Source of the DNA: Gordonia asplenii | GTDB taxonomy: Bacteria > Actinomycetota > Actinomycetes > Mycobacteriales > Mycobacteriaceae | Assembly: GCF_012933505.1 (NCBI RefSeq) | Contig: NZ_JABBNB010000031.1 | Coordinates: 23,039-87,038 of the forward strand | Direction of reading: 5' to 3' | DNA: 64,000 bases | Part shown: positions 26,801 to 40,277 of the stretch, piece after piece | How positions within the stretch are numbered: the stretch's first letter is position 1 | How the letters are laid out: every line of letters begins with the position of its first letter | The notes under the pieces: model-generated | Seen by the model: only the letters and a program-made list of their open reading frames with translations | Database searches by the model: none | What the model was told of the DNA's origin: nothing | Position numbers and translations under genes: made by a program

Positions 26801-28487
26801 GACCGGCTCGACAGCGCAGCGTGTTGTCGGGTTGGTGGCCAGGGTGATCGGTGTGGCTGATGTGGCGGCGATCGATACGTCGCGTCCGTTGGTGGCGTTG
26901 GGGTTGGATTCGTTGCAGGCGTTGGAGTTGCGGCGCAAGGTGACCGAGGAGTTCGGGTATGAGTTGCCGGTGACCGAGTTGGTGGGCGGTGCGAGTCTGG
27001 ACGACGTGGTTCGGCTGCTGGGCGAGAACGTCGCCGGCCGGCCGGTCGAGATGTCCACGCCCGCAGCCGCTGCGGCACCGAGAGCTGTGTCCGCGCAATC
27101 GGTGTCACCCGCGCAGCGTGTTGTCGGGTTGGTGGCCGGGGTGATCGGTGTGGCTGATGTGGCGGCGATCGATACGTCGCGTCCGTTGGTGGCGTTGGGG
27201 TTGGATTCGTTGCAGGCGTTGGAGTTGCGGCGCAAGGTGACCGAGGAGTTCGGGTATGAGTTGCCGGTGACCGAGTTGGTCGGCGGTGCGAGTCTGGACG
27301 ACGTGGTTCGGCTGCTGGGCGAGAACGTCGCGGCGCCGCAAGTGATTTCGACACCGAACTCCGGAACTGTGGCCGAGCGTGCGCAGTTCGCAGCCGACCG
27401 AGTGATGCCCGCCCTCGACTTCGAACGTGTCCGGTCCGCACGTGTCGACATCGACCGAATCGGCTTGCAAGCCATGATGACCGCATTGGAGTCCGCGTTC
27501 GCCGGCTCGACGGAGGGACGCAGCGAGAGCGAAATCGCCGCACAGCTCGGGTTCGTCGAGCGGCATCGCTGGCTGCTGCGCCGCTGGCTCGACGCGCTGA
27601 CCGACAGCGATGCCCTGACCAAGGATGCGGCGTCACGTTATCGCAGGAGGGCGCAGGTGCCGGCTCCGAGCGAACCCGATCTGCGAAAAGTTTGCGCAGA
27701 GTTGGGTTTTCGTCCGGTCCTCGCCGACTTCCTGCGAGCGTGCAATGTCAACCTGCTTCCGCTCGGGCGGGACGCGATGCGGGTGCAGGAACTGCTCTTC
27801 GCCGGCGGCGGGACCGATACCGCCGAGGCGGCCTACCGCGAGAACCTCGTCAGCACCTATCTCAACACCGCGGCACGAGCGGCGGTTGCCGATCTGGCGG
27901 CATCGATCGGTCAGCGGCGGTCGCCGGTGCGGATCCTGGAACTCGGTGCGGGCGTCGGCGGCACGACCAACGACGTTGTGGCCGGCCTCGCCGAGCACGA
28001 CGGCGCGCTCGACTATCACTTCACCGACGTCTCCGATTTCTTCTTGTCCGCGGCGCGCGAGCACTTCGCCGGGTACCCGTGGATGCGATTCGGCATCGTC
28101 GACATGAATGCCGGGCTCGACACGCTCGGCGAGCGCTACGACATCGTAATCGCATCGAACGTACTCCACAATGCGCACCACATCGGCCGGCTGCTGGGGC
28201 AGCTGCACGATCTGCTGAATCCCGGTGGCGCGGTGGTGATCATCGAATCGACCCACGCCTACGCGCAGCTGTTGACGTCGGTGCAGTTCCTGATGTCGCC
28301 GGCGCACGGCCAGCCGCATGCCGGGGTCGGTGATGTGCGGGATGGTGAGCGGATCTTCCTCACCGAGGACGAGTGGGTCGACGAGTTGCAGCGTGCGGGA
28401 CTGACACCGGCGGTGGTTCTGCCGCGGCCCGAGCATCCGGTGGCGTTGCTGGATCAGCGGGTATTCGTGGCGATTCGGGAGCAATAG
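23877..28487 (+). CDS. PKS, AT-KR-ACP-ACP-methyltransferase
   Basis: A 1536-residue polyketide synthase without its own KS, expected to work with the discrete KS. Domains: AT (about 1-440; FPGQGTQ near 101, GHSQGEIAA near 186, second-His motif VRYPAH near 288, resembling the YASH of methylmalonyl ATs); a linker with three KPVV repeats; KR (680-930; VGGTGKVG near 702, Ser and Tyr of CSSLAA and IVYSVANRM present, so active); two ACPs with Ser near 1010 and 1109; and a C-terminal methyltransferase (1200-1536; LELGAGVGGT near 1353). It should deliver a beta-hydroxy, probably alpha-methylated, acyl chain. The ATG at 23877 is chosen over a TTG at 23868 because AAGGAG lies 9 bases before it. Corresponds to MbtD plus extra domains. 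Confidence 0.92.
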   Translation: MRTLRFPDGTTPVVVSADTTALLKAEAAAFADYLHAHPGVGPDELSDMLFRVRPVRRRRAIMMAADRAGLLGALRAVAAGDEHPSVVLGSGPASARSVALVFPGQGTQRRAMGALYYRTVNAFAAEVDRVHQAFLDVFGESPRDYLLGDDDEADETATLVQPALFMQMAGLAAMWRSFGVTPASVVGHSQGEIAACYVAGVMDLTSAVTVVGTRARAVDTVRSGEYAMAVLEADRNECESLLARRSSWAQVSVVNSPRMTGISGDAQAVTEVVEHLADKGRFSRVIAVRYPAHTAVMHELDEVMVGAGSASSAATAFARTEITCIGSTLGEEITPELPVADYWFWNLRNVVRFDKAITRAAQLGADTFIELAEHPTLQYPVTEILGELTDRDRVAFGTSNRSATDLSVVTRNLAGLAAIDAEFDWAALESDSTDGSAGSLPLLDFPHTVTADSFLWIKMPDRVAPVAATAPVVPPAADITTPAAVKPVVKPVVKPVVSSAPIAVSRVAERWIRLPRRSMSAPASIGVVDLDADGDAPGQVARVIIEQSAAFGATARIVDANSAADVDTIVVVAPASGATTSASVDAVAEFFGDRRWWSAEAPARTYWLITRGGESVLDAEVPDVAHAATAAGFRCLGAERPAVAFRHLDLPAGSPDAATAAKVVAALHIVREPELALRGKDLYVKRLAKVDPAPSSSVIGRHVLIVGGTGKVGMEFAEYFGSARAQRITLVSRSGETPASAARLAAVRSGGTQVDVVACDVTDDAHVAALRDRIHATPVDLIIHAAADLPQQDGIDFEAIDPAHITRLCDAKVLGVQRILDSVAVSSAVRVLLCSSLAATLGGRGTIVYSVANRMLDALATSLRADGVDCSSVEWGQWAVHDGAGPAGADALAAVGYLPMPSREAILAGLAVRGNEIVAAFDWERGADVLGAFGYGPLLSDVTGTQAVPPAVPRPVQPVAHEPVRDVPAPGPASETGSTAQRVVGLVARVIGVADVAAIDTSRPLVALGLDSLQALELRRKVTEEFGYELPVTELVGGASLDDVVRLLGENVAGRPVEMSTPAAAAAPRAVSAQSVSPAQRVVGLVAGVIGVADVAAIDTSRPLVALGLDSLQALELRRKVTEEFGYELPVTELVGGASLDDVVRLLGENVAAPQVISTPNSGTVAERAQFAADRVMPALDFERVRSARVDIDRIGLQAMMTALESAFAGSTEGRSESEIAAQLGFVERHRWLLRRWLDALTDSDALTKDAASRYRRRAQVPAPSEPDLRKVCAELGFRPVLADFLRACNVNLLPLGRDAMRVQELLFAGGGTDTAEAAYRENLVSTYLNTAARAAVADLAASIGQRRSPVRILELGAGVGGTTNDVVAGLAEHDGALDYHFTDVSDFFLSAAREHFAGYPWMRFGIVDMNAGLDTLGERYDIVIASNVLHNAHHIGRLLGQLHDLLNPGGAVVIIESTHAYAQLLTSVQFLMSPAHGQPHAGVGDVRDGERIFLTEDEWVDELQRAGLTPAVVLPRPEHPVALLDQRVFVAIREQ
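26814..27331 (+). repeat. Two near-identical ACP-coding repeats
   Basis: Bases 26814-27034 and 27111-27331 are 221-base direct repeats, offset by 297 bases, that differ at only two positions. Each encodes one complete ACP of the PKS. Codon use inside the repeats (TTG, GGG and GTG rich) differs from the flanking PKS sequence, which points to recent duplication or gene conversion. Confidence 0.93.
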
Positions 28488-28540
28488 CACGTGTCTGCCT
28501 GAGCCCACATCCAAGGGTCGGACGTCGACCCGACCATCAA

Positions 28541-28559
28541 TATAGGTAGGCTAACCTAA
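28541..28559 (+). promoter_or_regulatory. IdeR/DtxR-type box before the MbtB-like gene
   Basis: TATAGGTAGGCTAACCTAA has a perfect right half of the IdeR consensus (AGGCTAACCTAA) and a left half offset by one base, about 15 of 19 overall. It lies 34 bases upstream of the MbtB-like ATG in the 106-base gap after the PKS, so the last two NRPS genes have their own iron-controlled promoter. Confidence 0.82.
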
Positions 28560-28593
28560 ATTCCATTCCGGAAGATACGACGCGGAGGAAACA

Positions 28594-31500
28594 ATGACAC
28601 ACGTGCAGCCGATCGGTGACGAGAAGCTTCGCGGTCTGCTCGACGGACTGATCGACGGAGTGGAGAACATCTCAGACACCGACGATCTCATCGAATCCGG
28701 CCTGAGTTCGCTCGGAATGATGCGGATCGCGTCCTTCCTGCGCGGGCAGGGGCACGCGGTGAACTTCGCCGGTCTTGCGGCGAACCCCACCCTGCGCGCG
28801 TGGAAGGTGTTGTTGGGCAGTGGAATCGAAGAGGCGGCACCTGTCGACGCGCCGAGCGCCGACCGCCCCGACGAAACCGACGACGACTCGTTTCCGCTGG
28901 CCACCATGCAGCATGCCTACTGGGTCGGGCGCCGCGGCGAACAGTCGATGGGAGGTGTCGCGGCGCATCTGTACGCGGAGTTCGACGGTGCGGGCGTCGA
29001 TGTCGAGCGGCTGCGCGGCGCCGTCGCCGACCTTGTGCAGCGACACCTGATGCTGCGTGCGCGATTCGGCGAGAACGGCAGGCAAACCGTTGGCGCGCAA
29101 GCACATCCGCACGTGTTCACCGTGCACGACCTGCGTGCCCACGGGAACGTCGACGCCGAGCTGGAACGGTTGCGGCACGCCAAATCCCATCAGCTGCTCG
29201 ACGTCGCGGACGGTCACGTCTTCGATGTCGCGCTGACCCTGCTGCCGGCCGGGCGAACGCGACTGCACGTCGACGTCGACATGCTCGCCGCCGACGCGAT
29301 GAGCTATCGCACCCTGATGAAAGACCTCGCGACCTTCTACGCGGGGGAGGGCAGTACGCTGGCCCCGATCGAGTACCAGTATCGCGACTATCTCGCCGAC
29401 AAGGTGCAGGTCACCGCGGCCGAGCGGGAACGCGAACAGGCATGGTGGCGGGAACATCTCAACGAGCTGCCCGATCCGCCGCAGCTTCCGTTGGTTCCCG
29501 AGGCGCAGCGCGCGGACCCCCACCTGACCACCCGGCGCAACTACCACGTCAGCGCGCACCAGCGCGCCGCGCTCGCCCGTGCCGCCGCGCGCCATCGGTT
29601 GACTCCCGCGGTGGTGTTGGCCGCGGTATTCGCCGACGTGATCGGCCGATGGTCGGCGACGCCGCGATTCCTGCTGAATCTTCCGCTGTTCAACCGCGAG
29701 CCGTTGCACGCCGACGTCGACGCCCTCGTCGGCGACTTCAGCAGCTCGGTGATGGTCCCAGTGGATACCGCCGGTACCGGGACATTCGTGGAATTCGCCA
29801 CCGGAGTGCAGGAGTCGCTGCACTCGAGCGCCCTGCATTCCGCGTACCCCGGACTCGACGTGATCCGCGACCTCGGCCGGTTCCGCGGCGAGTCGGTGCT
29901 CGCTCCGGTGGTCTACACGAGTGGCCTCGATCTCGGCGAACTGTTCGATGAATCAGTACTGCGCCAGTTCGGTGAGCCGGGGTGGATCGTCTCGCAGGGG
30001 CCGCAGGTCGCGCTCGACGCACAGGTCGTCGAACTCGGCGGCGGTCTCCTCGTCAATTGGGACGTCCGCGAGCACGCGTTTGCGCCCGGCGTCATCGATG
30101 CCATGTTCGACGCGTACCGTGCGGCACTCGATCGACTGCTCGCCGATAACGCCGATTGGGATGTGGCCCTTGAGCATTCGCCGCTGCAACGGCAACTGAC
30201 CCGACGTGCCGAAGCCAACTTCGTGCCGGTGCAGCGGTCGCGAAAACTGTTGCACCAGAGGTTCTTCGAGTTCGCGGCCACCACTCCCGACGCGGTGGCG
30301 CTGGCCTACGCCGACGGCGACGTCGAAGAATTCGTGACCTACTCCGAACTCGCCGAGAAGGCGCTGCGAACCTCCGCGGCGCTGCGCGCCCGCGGAGTGG
30401 GGCCCGGTGCGACAGTGGCGATACAGATCCCCAAGGGGCCTGACCAGCTGGTCGCCGTCATCGGTGTTCTCGCGGCCGGGGCCACCTACCTGCCGATCGG
30501 CATGGATCAACCGGTCGCGCGGCGCCGGGAGATGGAGCGGATCGCCGGCGTCGACGTCGCGATCGTCGCAGGACCGGCAACCCGAACCGAGGACGATCGG
30601 TCCACGGCGCTCCCGCTCGCCGATGCGGTCGCTCATGACCTCGACGGACTCGCTCCCCACACCGGCGACGACACCGACCCCGCCTACATCCTGTTCACCT
30701 CCGGCTCGACCGGCACACCCAAGGGAGTGGTCGTCTCGCACGGTGCGGTGATGAACACCCTCGAACGATGCCGCGACGCCTTCGGCCTGGTGGCTGGCGA
30801 TCGCTCGATTGCGTTGTCGGCGCTGGAATTCGACCTGTCGATCGAGGACACCTTCGGACTGTTCGACGTCGGCGCGTCGGTGGTGATGATCGATGAGGAC
30901 ACCCGTCGTGACGGTCAGCGGATCAGCCGACTCATCGAGCGCTTCGGGGTGACGCAATTGTATTGCGTCCCAGGCATTCTCGATATGGTGCTGTCGGCCG
31001 CAGACGGCTCGGATCGGTTGCGGACGGTGCGCACGGTCGTGGTCGGCGGTGATCGGGTGAGCGTCGACCTGCCTCGTCGGGTGTTCGCCGGCTGCGCTGA
31101 CGATGTGACGTTCGCCGGTCTGGGCGGATGCACCGAGACTGCCATCCATCACACGATTTCGATTGTCCCCCGCGACATTCCGGACTATCCGGCGGTGCCC
31201 TTCGGTAGGCCGCTGGGCGGCATGGGCGTACGGGTGGTGGCCCCCGACAGCGGTTTGGACTGCCCCGACTGGGTCGCCGGGGAGCTGTGGGTCGCAGGTA
31301 CCAGCGTCGCCGACGGCTACCTCGCCGATCCCGAGCGAACCGCCCAACGTTTCGTCGACTACCAGGGGCATCGCTGGTACCGCACCGGCGACCTGGTTCG
31401 CTTCCGCGGCGACGGCGAGGTCGAATTCCTCGGCCGCATCGACAAACAGGTGAAGCTGCGCGGCTATCGCATCGAGCCGGGTGAGGTGTCCGCCGCGCTA

Positions 31501-32111
31501 CGTAAGGCGACGGGAGTCGCCGACGCCGCGGTCGTGATCAACAGCCGCCGCGGCGCCGCACGGTTGTGCGCGCTGGTGGTACCGACGAATGGCGACGCAG
31601 ATCCGGACGCCCTGCGCGCGTCGGTGCGCTCGGCGTTGACCGAATTGCTCCCGAGCTACATGATTCCCGACGTGATCGAGATCGCCGAGGCGATTCCGCT
31701 GACCGGCAACGGAAAAGTCGACGACACCGCGATCCTCGAACTGACCGACCGCGCCGCGGGCGACGAGTACGTCGAGCCGGCCACGGTTGTCGAACGCGCT
31801 CTGGCGCTGATCGTCGCGGAGAATCTGGGCCTGGAGCGAGTCGGCCGCACCGACGATTTCTTCTTCCTCGGCGGTGACTCCGTGCGGGCCACGACGGCTG
31901 TCGCGGCGATCATGGAAAGCCTTGATACACAGGAGATCTCCGTCGGCGACCTGTTCCTCGGGCGCACCATCGCCGGACTAGCCGAGCGGATGATCGCCCG
32001 ATCGACCGACCCGGGCAGACTCGACGCCGTCGCCGAAATCTACTGCGACATCGTCGAACTCACCGACGACGAGGTCGCTGACATGCTCACCCAGACAACC
32101 GAAGGACGGTA

Positions 32112-32112
<1 letters not shown>
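28594..32112 (+). CDS. mbtB: NRPS, ArCP-Cy-A-PCP (phenyloxazoline synthase, MbtB-like)
   Basis: A 1172-residue synthetase. The aryl carrier domain (1-80, Ser near 38 in LIESGLSSLGMM) receives salicylate. A heterocyclisation domain (about 105-540) shows the DxxxxDxxS motif as DMLAADAMS near 229. The A domain (560-1060; FTSGSTGTPKG near 704) has pocket residues read as D-L-E-Y-V-G-L-I-H, which do not match a Ser, Thr or Cys code I can recall. A PCP closes the protein (FFFLGGDSV, Ser near 1095). It should condense salicylate with Ser or Thr and cyclise to the hydroxyphenyl-oxazoline. GGAGG lies 5 bases before the ATG. It overlaps the next NRPS gene at the stop/start (TAATG). Confidence 0.92.
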
Positions 32113-37139
<5,027 letters not shown>

Positions 37140-37378
37140 GTCGGGGCGGGCGCCGCGACGAGGCCGCCGGGCGTGGGGTCGATCCACCCGACCCGCCCCT
37201 TATCGGGGCCGTCGGGGATGATGACGGTCGTCCACTGATCATCCAGCACCTCGACCACCGCCCGCCCCGCCGGTGTCAGGTGCCCGGTCAGGGTGGACAT
37301 CAACTGGGTCGCGAACTCGGCCATCGACCCGTCGAGACAGTTCCTCGGTGAGTCGGGTCACCTCGACCAAAGAACCAG
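37140..37378 (-). pseudogene. Possible frameshifted gene remnant
   Basis: Leftward translation from 37324 gives a protein-like stretch (MAEFATQLMSTLTGHLTP, VVEVLDDQW, GRVGWIDPTPGGL) of about 60 residues, which then runs into the antisense of the NRPS 3' end. A second frame just upstream (EVTRLTEELSRRVDG) would join it through a one-base shift near 37325. The family is not recognised. The residue pattern looks coding, but this is a weak call. Confidence 0.35.
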
Positions 37379-37522
37379 TCCGCAACCTAGGGTCAGTGGG
37401 TTAGTGGTCGTCGGCGATCAGTGAGCGTCGGGTTCGGGCGCCGACGATCCCGTTGGGCCGAATGGCCGCACTCATTGCCAGGGTGCGTTGGGCGAAGCGG
37501 GGGCACACGCTGGCGACGGGCG
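37379..37522. other. Gap downstream of the SagB-type gene
   Basis: With 37140-37378 this makes a 383-base interval between the convergent NRPS and SagB-type genes. Apart from the possible remnant to its left I see no gene, repeat or convincing terminator hairpin in it. Confidence 0.5.
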
Positions 37523-38893
37523 TCAGGCCCGCACGGACCCCACCACGAAACTGCCCACGCCGCACTCCACCAACTCGTCGTTGCCGGTCGCGGCCGCGAA
37601 TGCCTGGGTGTCCACGTACCCTTGGGCTACTCCGCCGAGGCCCATTGACGTCGCGATCAGGTACAGGGTCTGGGTAAGCACCCCAACGTGTTTCATGATC
37701 ACCGCGTAGGGCATCTGCTCGTAGGTCCACATGATTCGGCCCACTCGGGCGGCTGGGATCAGCAGCACCTGCGGTTGGCGGCCGTCGGCCAGCGTCACCG
37801 CGGACGGGGCGATCAGATCGGCCACCGCGGGATGGTCGTAGTCGGCGACGCGACGCAGGACGTGATCGAGTGAATCATAGTGGTAGAGACCGGAATCCAG
37901 CCCTGCCGCGAGGCGCACGACCAAGTAGATCTCGGTCTCGTACAGCGACCCACCGGACGGATACGGGCGCGAGGGGAGCTCCTCGGGCACCGCGCGCTGC
38001 GGGCCGATGGTCGTCACCGACCTGGTGCGTGAACTGCGGTAGAGGAGTTCGGCGAGCTGGTCCAGGGAGACGGGGTTGTCGTCGTCGAACGAGCGCACCG
38101 ACCGTCGGTCCTCGATCGCCGCGGTGAGGGTGATGTCGCGCTCGCGCAGCGCGTCCAGGTCGGGGCGCGGCAATTCGACGGTCGCGCCGGGAAAGGCGTC
38201 GCGTCGAGCCGGCAACGGTTCGAAACCTCGTCCATCCGCCCATCGAGTGGGGCCGAAGTGCGCGAATGCATTGCCGCGCAATCGATTTCCCACCGTGCTG
38301 CGTCGGTGAAACCAGAGTTCGTGCGGGCTCCAGCTACGGGTGCGAAATTCTGCGTCTTCGACGGCGGGCTCCGACAGATGCCCTGCCCACAGTGCGTCGG
38401 CGCGGAGTCGGGCCACGACGTCGGCGTCGAGTGCGGCGTCGTCGAGTCCGAACAGCGCCGACAGTGCGGCGGAGTCGTGAAAGGTGATGTCGCACCACGA
38501 CATCGGGTTCTCCGCGACAACGGCTGCGCCGCATCGTCGGACGACGGTAAACCGTGACGGCGCGACCGACGGGGGTGCCTGCGTTGGGCGTTCGGTGGAG
38601 GGCGCGCGGAAGGGGTTGAGCGAGTACAGCTTTCGATCACCTGCGGCGACCGTTGTGCGCACCGCGCCCAATGAGCTGAGCCGGCTGATCAGTTCCAGCG
38701 TGCTCGGCGGGGCGTCGTCGCCGACGGTCGCCGAACCGCCGTTGAGCTGGCGCAGCAACGCCACCTGATCTGCCGACAACGCGTCGAGCCGCTCGCGGTA
38801 GGGCAGGATCACCGCACCCGAGCGCGTCAGCAGGCACTTGACGTCGTCGGCGAAGGAGTAAGTCGAGACGATCCCGGCGACAGAAAGTTTCAT
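37523..38893 (-). CDS. SagB-type azoline dehydrogenase
   Basis: A 456-residue protein whose C-terminal 210 residues form a nitroreductase-like FMN domain of the SagB/ThcOx type (DRRSVRSFDDDNPVSLDQL near 255, PYPSGGSLYETEIYLVV near 300, GLYHYD, YAVIMKHVGVLTQTLYLIA). The N-terminal part matches the extra domain of SagB-family proteins (LSADQVALLRQLNGGS, WFHRRST). SagB enzymes oxidise thiazolines and oxazolines to aromatic azoles. Beside an MbtB-like heterocyclisation NRPS, the inferred job is to convert the hydroxyphenyl-oxazoline into the oxazole found in nocobactin and amamistatin. An IdeR-like box overlaps the start codon, in line with iron control. Confidence 0.87.
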   Translation of the reverse strand: MKLSVAGIVSTYSFADDVKCLLTRSGAVILPYRERLDALSADQVALLRQLNGGSATVGDDAPPSTLELISRLSSLGAVRTTVAAGDRKLYSLNPFRAPSTERPTQAPPSVAPSRFTVVRRCGAAVVAENPMSWCDITFHDSAALSALFGLDDAALDADVVARLRADALWAGHLSEPAVEDAEFRTRSWSPHELWFHRRSTVGNRLRGNAFAHFGPTRWADGRGFEPLPARRDAFPGATVELPRPDLDALRERDITLTAAIEDRRSVRSFDDDNPVSLDQLAELLYRSSRTRSVTTIGPQRAVPEELPSRPYPSGGSLYETEIYLVVRLAAGLDSGLYHYDSLDHVLRRVADYDHPAVADLIAPSAVTLADGRQPQVLLIPAARVGRIMWTYEQMPYAVIMKHVGVLTQTLYLIATSMGLGGVAQGYVDTQAFAAATGNDELVECGVGSFVVGSVRA

Positions 38894-38906
38894 AAGGCTT
38901 ACCTTA
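38888..38906 (-). promoter_or_regulatory. Weak IdeR-like box at the SagB-type start
   Basis: The right half AGGCTTACCTTA matches 10 of 12 consensus positions, but the left half is poor (about 13 of 19 overall). It spans the ATG of the SagB-type gene and lies in the 127-base divergent gap before the alpha/beta-hydrolase gene, so it could repress both. Confidence 0.5.
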
Positions 38907-39020
38907 GCTGCAAGGGTGGATGTGTCCGATGTCGCATCGTGTTTGCCCAGCCTCGATTGGGCTCTCAGAGCTACCGCTGGTGATAATGGTCAACGATCTG
39001 CCGGCCCGAGGGGGAACGAC

Positions 39021-40109
39021 ATGCCATTTTTCGATACCGACACAGTCAGCGAGGGCGCCCGGAATCTCTGGGCGCTGACTTTCGGTGACGGAGTCAGTCC
39101 GCAGCGGCGCACCGAACACACGGTGCTCGTCGACGATCCGCACCGCACTCTTCGTCGTTACGGGGACCCTGCGGGGCCGCCGGTGCTGCTCGTCCCGCCG
39201 ATTGCGGCACCCGCGACCTGCTACGACCTGTCCGACGAGTTCTCGCTGGTCGAGCACTTCCGCGAAACCGGCCGGACGCCGTACGTCGTCGACTTCGGGG
39301 AGATCGGCTACGCGGATCGGGGCATGGGCTTCGAAGACTTCATCCTCGACATCATCCCGGAGGCGATTGAGCGGGTACTGGCCGACGCGGGCGCTGAGCG
39401 GGTCGATCTGGTCGCGTGGAGTCTCGGCGGGACGCTGTCGCTACTCACCGCCGCGGTCGCGGGCAAGCGCGGCGACTCGTCGATCCGCTCGGTCACCGCG
39501 ATCGCGACGCCGCTCGACTACGACGCACTGTTCGGCTACAAGCAATTGCGCGGACTGATGCGGCCCACCGCGGGCAAGGCGCCGCTGATCCCGTTGCGAC
39601 TGCTCGGCGGCATCCCGGCACCGGTCGTTCAGATCGCCTACCGCTCGACGTCGTTGCGGCGTGAGCTGCGCAAACCGCTCTTCATCCTGCAGAACCTCCG
39701 CAATACCGACACGTTGCGCCGGATGGAAGTGATCAACCGGTTCCAGCGGACCTTTCCCGGCTACCCGGGCAAGTTGACCGAGCAGATGTGGGAACAGTTC
39801 ATCTACCGCAACCGACTCCGCACGGGTGAGGTGACCTTCGGTGAGCTCGGAGTCGACCTCGCCGACATCTGCGTCCCCGTGCAACTGTTCGGCAGCCACC
39901 GTGATGCGCTGTGCAGCTGGCCCGCCGCGCGTCATGGCTTCGACGTGCTCACCGGGGCGCCGCGCATCGAATTCGAAACCGTCGAGTCGAGCCACCTCGG
40001 ATTGCTGGCGGGACCCGACGCAGTTGTGCACACCTGGCCGGTGATCGATGCTTTCCTGAACTCCGTGGAGGGCGAGACCGCCGCCGACCTCGCGAAGATC
40101 GACGCCTGA
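39021..40109 (+). CDS. Alpha/beta hydrolase, PHA synthase/depolymerase-like
   Basis: A 362-residue alpha/beta hydrolase with the overall pattern of PhaC-like proteins (RRYGDPAGPPVLLVPPI near 48, VDLVAWSLGGTLSLL near 135, VPVQLFGSHRDALC near 290, SSHLGLLAG near 325). The nucleophile elbow has Ser (WSLGG), not the Cys of true polyhydroxyalkanoate synthases, so a hydrolase or acyltransferase is more likely. The ATG at 39021 follows GAGGGGGAAC with good spacing; an earlier in-frame ATG at 38916 would add 35 residues without family resemblance. It diverges from the SagB-type gene across an IdeR-like box, but a role in the siderophore pathway is unproven. Confidence 0.8.
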   Translation: MPFFDTDTVSEGARNLWALTFGDGVSPQRRTEHTVLVDDPHRTLRRYGDPAGPPVLLVPPIAAPATCYDLSDEFSLVEHFRETGRTPYVVDFGEIGYADRGMGFEDFILDIIPEAIERVLADAGAERVDLVAWSLGGTLSLLTAAVAGKRGDSSIRSVTAIATPLDYDALFGYKQLRGLMRPTAGKAPLIPLRLLGGIPAPVVQIAYRSTSLRRELRKPLFILQNLRNTDTLRRMEVINRFQRTFPGYPGKLTEQMWEQFIYRNRLRTGEVTFGELGVDLADICVPVQLFGSHRDALCSWPAARHGFDVLTGAPRIEFETVESSHLGLLAGPDAVVHTWPVIDAFLNSVEGETAADLAKIDA

Positions 40110-40179
40110 CGCTCGCACATCTGCCGGGAACGAAACGGTGTCGTCGCGTACCGCACCGGTATGCGGTCGATGATCTCGG

Positions 40180-40267
40180 CGTCGTCGGGGCCCAGTGGGA
40201 TCCGCAACAGGTAGGGCAGCGTCGAATCCTCTTCGGGGTTGCGGGCGATCAGAAAGTCGTCCGGCAC
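40180..40267 (-). pseudogene. 5' remnant of an ERCC4-domain-like protein gene
   Basis: A GTG at 40267 opens a frame reading VPDDFLIARNPEEDSTLP then YLLRIPLGPD, which I recognise as the conserved N-terminus of a widespread actinobacterial protein family (annotated ERCC4-domain in some genomes). After about 29 residues the match is lost and the frame runs on antisense to the hydrolase gene. It lies directly downstream of xthA. This is probably a truncated, non-functional remnant; the family assignment is from memory of the motif. Confidence 0.5.
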
Positions 40268-40277
40268 GACGCTGCTA

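Noticed and set aside
25389..27098. Leftward open frame of about 570 codons across the PKS KR and ACP
   Set aside because: Antisense shadow of conserved PKS domains; repeats in it simply mirror the duplicated ACPs.
37401..37730. Leftward frame reading past the SagB-type stop
   Set aside because: Only the last 40 codons lie outside SagB and they resemble no domain.
39021..40109. True PHA synthase
   Set aside because: The nucleophile elbow is WSLGG with Ser, and no phasin or PHA genes are adjacent.
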